Source: Tangfeifania diversioriginum (lineage in GTDB: Bacteria > Bacteroidota > Bacteroidia > Bacteroidales > Prolixibacteraceae). Taken from it: a DNA stretch of 64,000 nt. Each line of letters begins with the position of its first letter. Position 1 is the stretch's first letter. A program made the translations under genes and the position numbers. Under the pieces are notes generated by a model. The model did no database searches. It saw nothing but the letters and a program-made list of their open reading frames with translations, and was not told the origin of the DNA. Below, in pieces: positions 24,901 through 33,364 of the stretch. The DNA lies in the NCBI RefSeq assembly GCF_900141875.1, contig NZ_FQZE01000006.1:62001-126000 (forward strand), in the 5' to 3' direction.

Positions 24901-26119
24901 TTTAATTTCCAATGCCTATAAACATACGCCCGACAATGGTTCCATAACCGTTTCAATGCGGTTTACAGACCCTCTTCCGGATACTGCTCCGCGGCAGGTT
25001 TGCATAACCGTTTTTAACGAAGGAAATGAAATTAAAGAGGAAGACAGGAATAAAATTTTTGACCGTTTTTATAAAATTGATGAGAATGCAGAGGGTGCGG
25101 GAATTGGGTTGTCATTTGCAAAGTCGCTGGTTGAAATGCACAATGGAACCCTGGAGGTTGAATCTATTCCGGGCAAAGGAGTTGCATTTCACGTCTGCCT
25201 TGCTTTTTCTGATTCAGGATTGAATAATGCTGATGTGGAGCGAGTTGAGAGTTTGCAGCCTTTTCTGGTGGATTCATTTACCTGGGAAGATGACCAGGTT
25301 GAAAACCCCGGCAGCGAAGGGAAGCAACAGGTATTAATTGTGGAAGATAACGAGGAACTGGGTGATTTTCTGGTCAGTATTTTTTCACGAAAATATGAAT
25401 GCATTAGGGCTTTTAACGGGCAGGAAGCGTGGGATATTATTCAGAAAAGTTCTCCGACAATTGTTGTGTCAGATATTATTATGCCACGCATGGATGGCTT
25501 GGAGCTTTGTAAAAACATGAAAGAAAACGCCACTACCTGCCATATTCCAATTATGCTTTTAACGGCAAAAAATGCTTCAGAACAAATCATTGAAGGATTT
25601 GAACTGGGGGCCGATGCCTATATGACAAAACCATTTGATATGAACCTGCTGCTTTCACAAACCGCCCGGTTAATAAAAAACCGTGATCTGATTCACGAAA
25701 AATATAAATCACAGAATTTTATGGTTGAAGTGGATAAAAACAGCACCTCGCGCGACGACGAGTTTGTGCAAACCGTAAAGAAAACGCTTGAAGTAAACCT
25801 TGCCGACCCTGAATTCAATGTGAATAAACTGGCAGGCGAATTAAATATCAGTACCACGCAACTTTACAGGAGGCTGAAAGCTTTAACAGGCTATTCTCCC
25901 GTTGAATTTATGCGTATTTTGAAACTGCAAAAAGCCTATGGTCTTCTCAGCCAACGAAATAACACAGTTAAAGAAATATGTTACCTGACAGGTTTTAATA
26001 ATTTGTCGTACTTTATTAAGTGTTTTCGTGAACAGTTTGGGGTAACACCCGCCAATTTCCGCGATAACGGGCTGGATGAAAAAAGTAAAGCAGGAGTAAA
26101 AAATATCATGCAGACTTGA
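21950..26119 (+). CDS. Hybrid two-component system regulator (one-protein sensor kinase/response regulator, AraC output)
   Basis: This protein of about 1389 residues is a complete HTCS. A signal peptide precedes a periplasmic sensor made of two-component-regulator propeller repeats (recurring NxWxATxxGL-type blades) and a Y_Y_Y domain (about 730-810). One transmembrane helix follows (about 818-842). Then come the histidine kinase (NIAHELRTP, phospho-His871), the ATPase domain (NLISNAYKHTP; GAGIGLSFAKSLV), a receiver domain (SDIIMPRMDG, phospho-Asp1175) and an AraC-type DNA-binding domain (about 1279-1380). HTCS proteins bind oligosaccharide in the periplasm and switch on the adjacent utilisation genes, here the FAS1/SusCD block that starts 143 bp downstream. 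I chose ATG 21950 because the signal peptide begins there; an in-frame ATG lies 12 bp upstream. Confidence 0.95.
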   Translation: MKSFISVLLVILVFTLNSFGEDFRYLRSEDGLPDGEINSIVQDSTGNMWFATWSGLIKYDGLTYELFRPELGDSTSLPDKKVKELFVDSYDNLWIATSQNLCWYNKKKESFHNVSFSDVSGTGVNILHLSETQKHLIVHTVRGIYLLPLNRINDSDYALQKATIIGPGESEDYYFHFSTAFRDRLVLVSNNLTSPTLLFLGNISGSADNPTIEITETAQLDGWVNSVEYVPAENDLYVATTRGMLSYSLRNNSFEGPTFFNGKNVHKILYASDNKIYCSMLEPKLLYLDLHTGLTGSYESNLNVPGSLLDNEIHSLYEDFSGNLWVGHQGQGISIFNLFQKEFYTFRRNSAENATLNSNIVMCFNSTEKEVLIGCRSGGLNILQRDEISSVQPEFKQLSLVEDDIPGILHDGIWDIKKQSDSLFWLGTDFGLYRLLKKESGWSLEPFSGKPEIDYEIRKLYIDENNNIWVGSHNNGLILLPDPGRNPEGLNYSYMSTAGDPESLPGNVILEIFKDSENRLWIGTTNGFCKVKSSYENIDLSGRAKPVLKFEQFVATEPSPDFLNSNEINCFFENNDGKLWIATQGGGINIFDPKTGTFDHITTKDGLPSNDVLGILSDSDGNLWISTAAGLACYNRFDQEPGVTVYSSADGVQGDIFMVNSYYKTPDGQLFFGGDNGFTCFYPGDIKINPVKPRIRFTKLKINHRIVEVGDTIHKNQVLNKSLNFSENISLPYKMNSFGVGVAALHFQYPKNNSVIYMLENYHEQWQTVPFGSEYIDFSNVPPGNYELKVRAVSPDRIRSGNIKTLGIEIIPPWYKTWYFWGGVNIAGAFLALVVVYFLVNRQRLLYQKKIDKLTIETNENKMMFLTNIAHELRTPLSLVIAPVEDLMNNLTVEKHWKNHLQLINRNSIYLQRLINQIIDFRKLDAGKLKIHPQKTDIVRVIKDVVLNFKGHKANRNIKLYLKVPAESVILSVDVQKIEEVLYNLISNAYKHTPDNGSITVSMRFTDPLPDTAPRQVCITVFNEGNEIKEEDRNKIFDRFYKIDENAEGAGIGLSFAKSLVEMHNGTLEVESIPGKGVAFHVCLAFSDSGLNNADVERVESLQPFLVDSFTWEDDQVENPGSEGKQQVLIVEDNEELGDFLVSIFSRKYECIRAFNGQEAWDIIQKSSPTIVVSDIIMPRMDGLELCKNMKENATTCHIPIMLLTAKNASEQIIEGFELGADAYMTKPFDMNLLLSQTARLIKNRDLIHEKYKSQNFMVEVDKNSTSRDDEFVQTVKKTLEVNLADPEFNVNKLAGELNISTTQLYRRLKALTGYSPVEFMRILKLQKAYGLLSQRNNTVKEICYLTGFNNLSYFIKCFREQFGVTPANFRDNGLDEKSKAGVKNIMQT

Positions 26120-26185
26120 CAAATTTGTAAAAAGTACAATAATCTGAAAAAAATGTATGATTTGTTATATTTATGGCTATTTTTA

Positions 26186-26219
26186 TTGTATGTGCTGAAC
26201 CTGTTTTTTAATATGTTTG
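26186..26219 (+). promoter_or_regulatory. Candidate promoter of the FAS1/SusCD operon
   Basis: TATGTTTG at 26212-26219 matches the -7 consensus exactly and lies 43 bp before the first ATG. The nearest TTG (26186-26188) is 23 nt upstream, looser than usual, as expected for a promoter needing an activator such as the HTCS encoded upstream. Confidence 0.45.
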
Positions 26220-26262
26220 GACGATTGAATTTGACTAATACTGAAATAATAACTAAAATAAT

Positions 26263-28575
26263 ATGATCAAACTAAAACCAATATTATTACTACCTGCAAT
26301 AGTAGTGTTGTTTTTGTTTTATAGTTGCCGTGACGATATGCAGGTTGACAGGTATGAAAGACCTGACTGGTTGGCTGGTAAAGTTTACTCCCAGATTCTG
26401 GAACAACCCGAACTTTCTACATTTGCTAAATGTATTGAACTCACCGGTTACGATACTATTATTAATGTGTCGGGCAGCTACACTGTTTTTGCCCCCTCGA
26501 ACCAGGCCTTTGATAAGTGGTTTTCACAAAAATCCGCCTATAGTAATGTAGAAGATATCCCGTTACCTGAACTAAACAAGTTGGTTAAGTTTCATATTCT
26601 GCAAAATGCCTGGTCGAAAATACAACTCCAGTCGCTCGATGTATTTGGCTGGATTGACACGCTCGACATCAACAATGACAAACCGCGCGGGTTTAAACGC
26701 GAGACATTGCTGAAATACGATAACCGGAAGTATGGATGGAACCAGGTGGGAGAAGACGATCGTACCGTTATTTTGGATACCCTTAACACATCGCATCACC
26801 GAAGAGTTATTACTGATTCCAGAAAATATGCCCCTGTATTTTTCAAAAAATACCTTGATATTTATGATCTTACTTCCCAGGATTATGAGTTTTATTTTAA
26901 CCGACCATGGGAAGGTTCAAATGACCTGTATTTTGGCAACGGGAAGATTACAAGCAATGAAATTTTTTCCGAAAATGGTTTTGTTTATGTAATCGACGAG
27001 GTTGTGGAGCCGCTAAAAAATGCATACCAAATATTGGAAGAGGATAATGAGGAAGCTGGCTATTCAAAATTTTTCGATTTGGTGAATTATTTCCCCCAGT
27101 TTTCGTACAACGAAAATGAAACATTCAACCAGCCGGGAGCTGATCAGGGGTTGCAGGTCGATTCATTATTCAACCTTTCATTTCCGGAATTAACTTTTAA
27201 TCTTACCAACGAAAGAACCCGGCCACCATCGGGCGTTACCGGATTACCCGAGAATGTGACTTACAGGTACCACCATGGCTTAATGGCCCCAACTAACGAT
27301 GCTTTCGATGCACTTATTGATGAATATATCAGAATTCCAAAAGGATGGGGCAGCCTCGAGGGAGCACCCGATCATATTAAAAGTATTATAGCCAATACGC
27401 ATATGTCCGTTAATCCTGTTTATCCGAGCGATTTTAGTGAAGGATTTTACAATGGAGAATTTGATAGGGTTACCCTGGATGAATCAAATGTTATTCAAAA
27501 AGAATTTGGAAGCAACAGCACATTTGTTGGCCTTGATAAAGCAATTGTACCGCGCGCTTTCAGCAGTGTTACAGGACCAATTTACCTGCAACAGGGGTTT
27601 TCGAAGGTGATGTACGCGATTGAGGAAGCCGGGTTGTTACCAGCCCTGAAGAGGCAAAACAAAGACTATATGTTGTTTGTAGAATCGGATGCCAACAGCA
27701 GGGTCGATTCCTCATTAATTTACAATCCGGTGAACGAAAGTTTTGCTGTGTTTATGATCAGCCCCGGAGGAGCGCAACGTTTTATTCTCACACAAAACGA
27801 TTTGCGGATTTTGCTCATGAACCATGTGGCTACTCAGCAACCGCGGGGAATAGCCCGAAAGGAATTTTTGCCTAATCTGGCCGGTAATTATATAATTGTA
27901 GATAATGTAACGGGCGAGGTGTCAGGAACAGCACCAACTACCAACGGTTACAAGGGCACATCAACAGTTGCTGAATTCCCCAAAATATTAAGCACAACTG
28001 CCGACAACGGCACCGTGTGGGAAATAAATAACTGGTTTAGTTTTTCTGTTACCAGTATTTTTAACCGAATACAGACTTCATTCCCCAAATTTCATGCGTT
28101 GCTAAACCAGGCCGGTCTTTCACTCAATAAAGAATTCCGCTACAACTTTTTATCTGATAATGAATTTTATACCATATTTATTCCCAGCGATGAAGCGCTT
28201 GAAGAAGCAAATGTGAGCTCCATGTCGAAAGAGGAATTGCAGAAATTCCTGATGCTACATTTTGTTCAGGGAGAATTAATATTTACCGATGGAAACAAAG
28301 CCGCCGGTTATTTCGAAACAACCCGAATCGATGAAAAATCAACTCCATTCTCCACGGTTTATACACAGTTATATGTAGAACCGGATGTTGACAGGATTCG
28401 GTTTAAAAATGAGAATGGGGAGATTTATACCGAAATTGAAGAATCAGAATTAACCAATATGCTTACAGGAGTTAACCTGGGTGAAAGTAACGACAATTTC
28501 AGTAATGTATTCAATAATGCTGTTATTCATGAAATTGACAGAGTATTGAAAGTGAATGAAGTGGATACCCAGTAA
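26263..28575 (+). CDS. Large fasciclin (FAS1)-domain lipoprotein, about four repeats
   Basis: This 770-residue protein has a lipoprotein signal (lipobox FYSC, Cys22) followed by RDDMQVD. It contains about four FAS1-like modules: about 35-255 (YTVFAPSNQAFDKW; KLVKFHIL), 260-420 (GLMAPTNDAFDALID), 425-560 (a divergent unit with DYMLFVESDANSRVD) and 600-765 (YTIFIPSDEALEEA; FLMLHFVQG; AVIHEIDRVLKV). FAS1 is an ancient adhesion fold that binds proteins, glycosaminoglycans or polysaccharide. The first and last repeats carry the usual H1/H2 motifs; the second and third are weaker. It is first in a seven-gene block, 46 bp before a SusC gene, and follows the regulator. It is probably surface-exposed; the ligand is unknown. 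Confidence 0.88.
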   Translation: MIKLKPILLLPAIVVLFLFYSCRDDMQVDRYERPDWLAGKVYSQILEQPELSTFAKCIELTGYDTIINVSGSYTVFAPSNQAFDKWFSQKSAYSNVEDIPLPELNKLVKFHILQNAWSKIQLQSLDVFGWIDTLDINNDKPRGFKRETLLKYDNRKYGWNQVGEDDRTVILDTLNTSHHRRVITDSRKYAPVFFKKYLDIYDLTSQDYEFYFNRPWEGSNDLYFGNGKITSNEIFSENGFVYVIDEVVEPLKNAYQILEEDNEEAGYSKFFDLVNYFPQFSYNENETFNQPGADQGLQVDSLFNLSFPELTFNLTNERTRPPSGVTGLPENVTYRYHHGLMAPTNDAFDALIDEYIRIPKGWGSLEGAPDHIKSIIANTHMSVNPVYPSDFSEGFYNGEFDRVTLDESNVIQKEFGSNSTFVGLDKAIVPRAFSSVTGPIYLQQGFSKVMYAIEEAGLLPALKRQNKDYMLFVESDANSRVDSSLIYNPVNESFAVFMISPGGAQRFILTQNDLRILLMNHVATQQPRGIARKEFLPNLAGNYIIVDNVTGEVSGTAPTTNGYKGTSTVAEFPKILSTTADNGTVWEINNWFSFSVTSIFNRIQTSFPKFHALLNQAGLSLNKEFRYNFLSDNEFYTIFIPSDEALEEANVSSMSKEELQKFLMLHFVQGELIFTDGNKAAGYFETTRIDEKSTPFSTVYTQLYVEPDVDRIRFKNENGEIYTEIEESELTNMLTGVNLGESNDNFSNVFNNAVIHEIDRVLKVNEVDTQ

Positions 28576-28621
28576 ACAGACAAAGCAATTTGATATATAA
28601 AACCTAAGGTTTGTGAACGAA

Positions 28622-31600
28622 ATGAAAAACATCAGAACTGCCATAATTTTTATCGTTGCACTATTTGCTTTCTTTGCTGCAACAGCTCAGGAAAAAACAA
28701 TAATCAGGGGAAGGGTTATCGATAAATCGGATAATACTACCATTATTGGGGCCAACATTGTGGAATACGACAGTGAAGAAAGGGTAGTAAACGGCACCAT
28801 TACCAATGTAAATGGCGATTTTGTCCTTGAAATGAATGACCCCGGCAACGTTGTCCGCGTGAGTGTTATCGGCTATAAATCTCAGGAAATTGAAGTTGAT
28901 CCTACCAAAAACATTATGGTTGAGCTTGAAGCTTCCGATGTGGCATTGGGTGAAGTTACGGTTACAGCCGAATCAAAATCAACCGGAGGTTTAACCAATA
29001 TTGAAGATCGGGACAAAGCTTCCTCCTCGGTTAAAGTCGATTTAATGGATATGCAGGATGTGGGTATGATTTCAGCTGCTGATGCTTTGCAGGGTAAAGT
29101 TTCGGGGCTGGATATTATCAGTGCATCGGGCGACCCGGGCTCTGGATCGCAACTCGTAATACGCGGGCTGAGTTCAATGGGAAACAGCCAGCCACTTATT
29201 GTTATCGACGGAATTCCCCAGTTTCGGGTAACTACAGATTTTGACCTCAGTTCTGCCGATACAGAAGATATCAGTAACCTCATTAACATTGCTTTGCAGG
29301 ATATAAAATCAATCGAAGTACTCAAAGATGCGGCCTCTACCGCTGTTTATGGTTCGCGTGGTGCCGATGGCGTTTTGCTCATCGAAACCAAAAAAGGGCG
29401 AATGGGAAAAGTGCAGTTCGATTATCAGTATAAATTCAACCAAAACGTGCAGCCACCTCCAATTCCAATGCTTAACGGCGACGAGTATATTATGCTTCAG
29501 CTGGAAGAATGGCACAACAGCCAGGGAGCTTTTGATATTCCTCCGGAAATTGCTTACGACAGAGATTATGCTGACTTTTATAACTATTCGGCCAACACCG
29601 ACTGGATAGGCCAGATTACCCAGAATGGCAAAACTCACGACCACTATTTCAGTATTTCGGGCGGTGGCGAAAAAACAAGGTACTTTACCTCGTTTAGTTA
29701 TGTGGATGAAACCGGTACTACAATAGGTACACGCTCACAACGTTTCTCAACGCGTATTAACCTCGACTATTTCCTTTCGCGTAACCTGCTTTTCCAGGTG
29801 AAATTTAATTACATCAACAATGCCATCGATGGCAATGTTTCAATACAAGGTAATCACTGGCGCCCAAGGAATGTGAGGGAAATGGCTTATATAAAAGCGC
29901 CCAACATGAGTGTTTGGGAACGCGATTATTTGGGCCGTTATACAGGGGAGTATTTTACCCCGATTAACAGCTACCAGGGTGATGGTGTAACTTATTTTAA
30001 TCCGGTGGCAGTTGCCAACCTGGGAATGAACGACCGCGTGATGAACCGGCTTGAAAATACCTTTATGCTTCAGTACAGGATTAACGACTGGCTTACTTTC
30101 CGCGAAACAATTTCTTTTCAGTACGAAGGTTCAAAATCGAAAAATTATTTGCCCTACAATGCTATCGGGGCCGACTGGTTACAATGGAATATTAATAAAG
30201 CAGAAGAAAGCAACAACCTGAACAATTCAATACGTACCGAATCTCAGCTCGCTTTTAGTTCACCGTTTCAGAATGAAGACCATGGTTTGTCAGGGGCATT
30301 AACCTGGATTACCGACCAGTCGGGCTACGAATGGATGAACCTGCAGGGAAACAAAACACCCAGTGTGGATATTAAAGATCCGGCTATTGACCCGCAAATT
30401 AACTGGATTGGAACAGGGTCGGGCGAAAATCGCCTGATAAGTGGTGCCGGTAATATAAACTACAAATACCGCGACCGTTACATGGTTCAAACTATCCTCC
30501 GTGCCGATGCACACTCTTCATTCGGTATCAATAACCGGTGGGGGCTTTTTAAAGGAGTTTCGCTCGGATGGCGGTTTTCCGGTGAACCATTTTTGAGTGG
30601 CCTCGATTTTTTAGGCGAAAGTATGTTGCGTGCCAGCTGGGGAGTATCGGGACGGCAACCCCAGGATGTATATGCCCGCTTTGCTACGTATGAATCAACC
30701 GGAACAGGTAGCTACATTCTGAACCCCGCAGTTGCTCCAACAAGTATTCAATTGAGCAATTTGCGCTGGGAAACCATTACTTCTTACGATATAGGGGCAG
30801 AGTTCAACCTTTTTGATGAACGTCTATATTTGGAGGGTGATGTCTATCAGAAGGTTACAAGTGATATATTATTTGGTGGAACAAATGCGGCTGATTACTA
30901 CCAGATTCCAACCTCTTCGGGGTATTCCGGGCTGAAATATCTAAATGCAGGTGAGATGACCAATACAGGCTGGGAGCTGATGGTCGATGCCCGATTGGTT
31001 CGTACCAAAGACTGGTTCGTGTCTGTTAATTTCAACACCTCGCAAAATATAAACTCATTTAACAAGCTTCCTGAGAATTTCAATACCGAACGTTCCACCT
31101 CTATCGGTAATGAGCAATATCCGCAGCTTGTGCAGGAAGGAGAACCTATCGGTTCATTCTTTGGGTTCAGGTATCTGGGTGTTTATGCCAGCGACGAAGA
31201 TGCCGTGGCGCACGATGCTGACGGAAATGTATTACTCGACAACGAAGGCAGGCCCATACCTATGCAATATACCAATACGTACATATTTAAAGGTGGTGAC
31301 CCCAAATATGAAGATATTAACCATGATGGCAAAATTGACCTGAGCGATGTGGTTTATATTGGTGACTCCAACCCGGACTTTATTGGTGGTTTTGGTACGA
31401 ATGTGAAATATAAAAATTTCGATTTTTCTGTCAATTTCCATTATCGCGTTGGGTTCGATATTATTAACGGAATTGCCAGTCAAACCGAGGGTATGAATAA
31501 TCGCGACAATCAAAGTAAAGCAGTGCTCAGGCGCTGGAGAATCCAGGGGCAGGATGAAGAAGGAATTTTGCCACGCGCTTATATGAATCATCCGGCAAAC

Positions 31601-31876
31601 AACCTCGGTTCCGACCGTTACGTAGAAAAAGGTGATTATTTAAGGTTAAACAATATGAAAATCGGGTACCAATTGAGTCAGGAACTTTGTAATAAGCTGG
31701 GAATTAGAAGAGCCAGTTTTACATTGAGTGCCCGAAAGCTGCTTACTTTTACCAACTACTCAGGGCAGGACCCAGAAGTTGGACAAGATGCCAGCAACCC
31801 GTTTTGGATTGGTGTGGACTATGCACGTACACCTCCACCTAAAGTATATACATTTAGTATTGGAATCGGTTTCTAA
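28622..31876 (+). CDS. SusC/RagA TonB-dependent transporter (FAS1 locus, pair 1)
   Basis: This protein of about 1084 residues starts at ATG 28622 (an in-frame GTG lies 9 bp upstream). A signal peptide ends at about residue 23 (ATAQE). A carboxypeptidase-D-like domain follows (about 28-105, IIRGRVIDKSDNTTIIGANI), then a LGEVTVTAES TonB-box region. The plug carries VIRGLSSMGNSQPLIVIDG and SIEVLKDAASTAVYGSRGADGVLLIETKKG, and the beta-barrel ends in TFSIGIGF. There is no STN domain, consistent with HTCS rather than sigma/anti-sigma control. It forms the channel for its SusD partner, encoded 17 bp downstream. The imported ligand is unknown because the locus has no degradative enzyme. Confidence 0.95.
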   Translation: MKNIRTAIIFIVALFAFFAATAQEKTIIRGRVIDKSDNTTIIGANIVEYDSEERVVNGTITNVNGDFVLEMNDPGNVVRVSVIGYKSQEIEVDPTKNIMVELEASDVALGEVTVTAESKSTGGLTNIEDRDKASSSVKVDLMDMQDVGMISAADALQGKVSGLDIISASGDPGSGSQLVIRGLSSMGNSQPLIVIDGIPQFRVTTDFDLSSADTEDISNLINIALQDIKSIEVLKDAASTAVYGSRGADGVLLIETKKGRMGKVQFDYQYKFNQNVQPPPIPMLNGDEYIMLQLEEWHNSQGAFDIPPEIAYDRDYADFYNYSANTDWIGQITQNGKTHDHYFSISGGGEKTRYFTSFSYVDETGTTIGTRSQRFSTRINLDYFLSRNLLFQVKFNYINNAIDGNVSIQGNHWRPRNVREMAYIKAPNMSVWERDYLGRYTGEYFTPINSYQGDGVTYFNPVAVANLGMNDRVMNRLENTFMLQYRINDWLTFRETISFQYEGSKSKNYLPYNAIGADWLQWNINKAEESNNLNNSIRTESQLAFSSPFQNEDHGLSGALTWITDQSGYEWMNLQGNKTPSVDIKDPAIDPQINWIGTGSGENRLISGAGNINYKYRDRYMVQTILRADAHSSFGINNRWGLFKGVSLGWRFSGEPFLSGLDFLGESMLRASWGVSGRQPQDVYARFATYESTGTGSYILNPAVAPTSIQLSNLRWETITSYDIGAEFNLFDERLYLEGDVYQKVTSDILFGGTNAADYYQIPTSSGYSGLKYLNAGEMTNTGWELMVDARLVRTKDWFVSVNFNTSQNINSFNKLPENFNTERSTSIGNEQYPQLVQEGEPIGSFFGFRYLGVYASDEDAVAHDADGNVLLDNEGRPIPMQYTNTYIFKGGDPKYEDINHDGKIDLSDVVYIGDSNPDFIGGFGTNVKYKNFDFSVNFHYRVGFDIINGIASQTEGMNNRDNQSKAVLRRWRIQGQDEEGILPRAYMNHPANNLGSDRYVEKGDYLRLNNMKIGYQLSQELCNKLGIRRASFTLSARKLLTFTNYSGQDPEVGQDASNPFWIGVDYARTPPPKVYTFSIGIGF

Positions 31877-31893
31877 AAAAATGAATTAAGGAT

Positions 31894-33363
31894 ATGATAT
31901 CAAAAGTAAAATATTTTCTGCTAACCCTGTTGGTTTTCATGCAGTTCTCTTGCAACGACTGGCTGGATCTTATTCCTCCCAGCGGGCTAATCAGGGATGA
32001 ATTCTGGAATGCAAAGGAAGATGTTGAAGCTGTTTTAATGGCAGCATACGAAACTTTTGGCTCCATGGACCGGAACCTGTTTTTGTACGGTGAGTTGCGG
32101 GCTGATTTGTTGCAGCGCGATGTACAGCAATCATCAGGCGAGCAAAATATCATGGAAAGTAACATCTATCCCGATAATGGTTTTAGTAACTGGGAAACTT
32201 TTTATCAGGTGATTAACTATTGTAATGAAGTCATTAAAAATGCGCCGGAGGTTAAAGAAATTGACAATACATTTACCGATTTTCAACTGAAGAGTTTAAT
32301 GGCCGAGGCTTATTTTCTGAGAAGTTTAAGCTATTTTTACCTGGTTCGGTTGTACAAAGATGTCCCTTTGGTGCTTGAACCCTCAGAAAGTGATGATGCT
32401 GATTTTTATCTTCCACAATCGCCCGAAGAGGAAGTGTTGGAACAAATTGCCAGCGACCTGAAAGCCAACCGAGATTTTGCACCCTCCGAAAGTTTCCCCA
32501 CAATTGCCGAAAACAAAGGAAGGGCCTCAAAAGCCGCATTCGATGCACTGCTTGCTGATATTGCGCTGTGGCGTTTTCAGTATGAAGAAGTGCTGACTCA
32601 TGTGCAGAAGATTGAACTAAACGAAAACCTGGAATTGATGCCAAGCTCGAGATGGTTCCAGCTTTTCTCTCCGGGGAATTCACTCGAAAGTATTTTTGAA
32701 TTTCAGTTCGATGGCAACCGGAATCAACGCAACGGAACATTCGGATTGACCGAGCAGAACAGTAACCAGTACGATCCCAGCCAAAAAGCTGTTGAAATGT
32801 TTGGCAGCGAGTATGCCAAAGAAATTGTGAGAGGGCAGGGCGCTACCATTGCCAAAATTGGCGAAGATGATTTTATAATTTGGAAATACGTGGGGCGATC
32901 ACCCGACGGATTATCGGTACGTGCCGGGGCTGATCAATACAGTGCCAACTGGATTGTTTACCGCCTGGCCGATGTGCTGCTTATGAAAGCCGAAGCATTG
33001 GCACAACTTGAACGGTACAACGAAGCACTTACAATTATTAACGAAATCAGGGTCAGGGCAAGTGTTCAGCCCATAGCACCTGCCTTTAACCGGGTTGCGT
33101 TCGAAGATGCCATTCTTGAAGAAAGAGCGCTGGAGTTTGCCTACGAAGGAAAACGCTGGTTCGACCTTCTCCGCATGGGGCGCCGAAATAATTACGGACG
33201 AAAAAGTAAACTTGTTGAGATAATTATCAGCAATGTGCCTTCAACGCAGAAGAGGATACTTGCCGCAAAACTTACCAATCCGTTAGGTTGGTATTTGCCG
33301 GTGTACGAAAATGAAATTGAGCGTAATAGAAATTTGGTTCAAAATCCGTATTATGATTTTTAA
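31894..33363 (+). CDS. SusD/RagB-family lipoprotein (FAS1 locus, pair 1)
   Basis: This 489-residue protein has a lipoprotein signal (lipobox FSC, Cys16) followed by NDWLDLIPPSGLIRDEFW, typical of SusD openings. TPR-like helices follow (LMAEAYFLRSLSYFYLVRLYKDVPLV), and the C-terminal domain includes RLADVLLMKAEALAQL, INEIRVRASV and EERALEFAYEGKRWFDLLRMGR. It would sit on the outer face of the SusC encoded 17 bp upstream and capture ligand. The next FAS1 gene begins one base after this stop, so coupling is tight. Confidence 0.95.
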   Translation: MISKVKYFLLTLLVFMQFSCNDWLDLIPPSGLIRDEFWNAKEDVEAVLMAAYETFGSMDRNLFLYGELRADLLQRDVQQSSGEQNIMESNIYPDNGFSNWETFYQVINYCNEVIKNAPEVKEIDNTFTDFQLKSLMAEAYFLRSLSYFYLVRLYKDVPLVLEPSESDDADFYLPQSPEEEVLEQIASDLKANRDFAPSESFPTIAENKGRASKAAFDALLADIALWRFQYEEVLTHVQKIELNENLELMPSSRWFQLFSPGNSLESIFEFQFDGNRNQRNGTFGLTEQNSNQYDPSQKAVEMFGSEYAKEIVRGQGATIAKIGEDDFIIWKYVGRSPDGLSVRAGADQYSANWIVYRLADVLLMKAEALAQLERYNEALTIINEIRVRASVQPIAPAFNRVAFEDAILEERALEFAYEGKRWFDLLRMGRRNNYGRKSKLVEIIISNVPSTQKRILAAKLTNPLGWYLPVYENEIERNRNLVQNPYYDF

Positions 33364-33364
33364 A

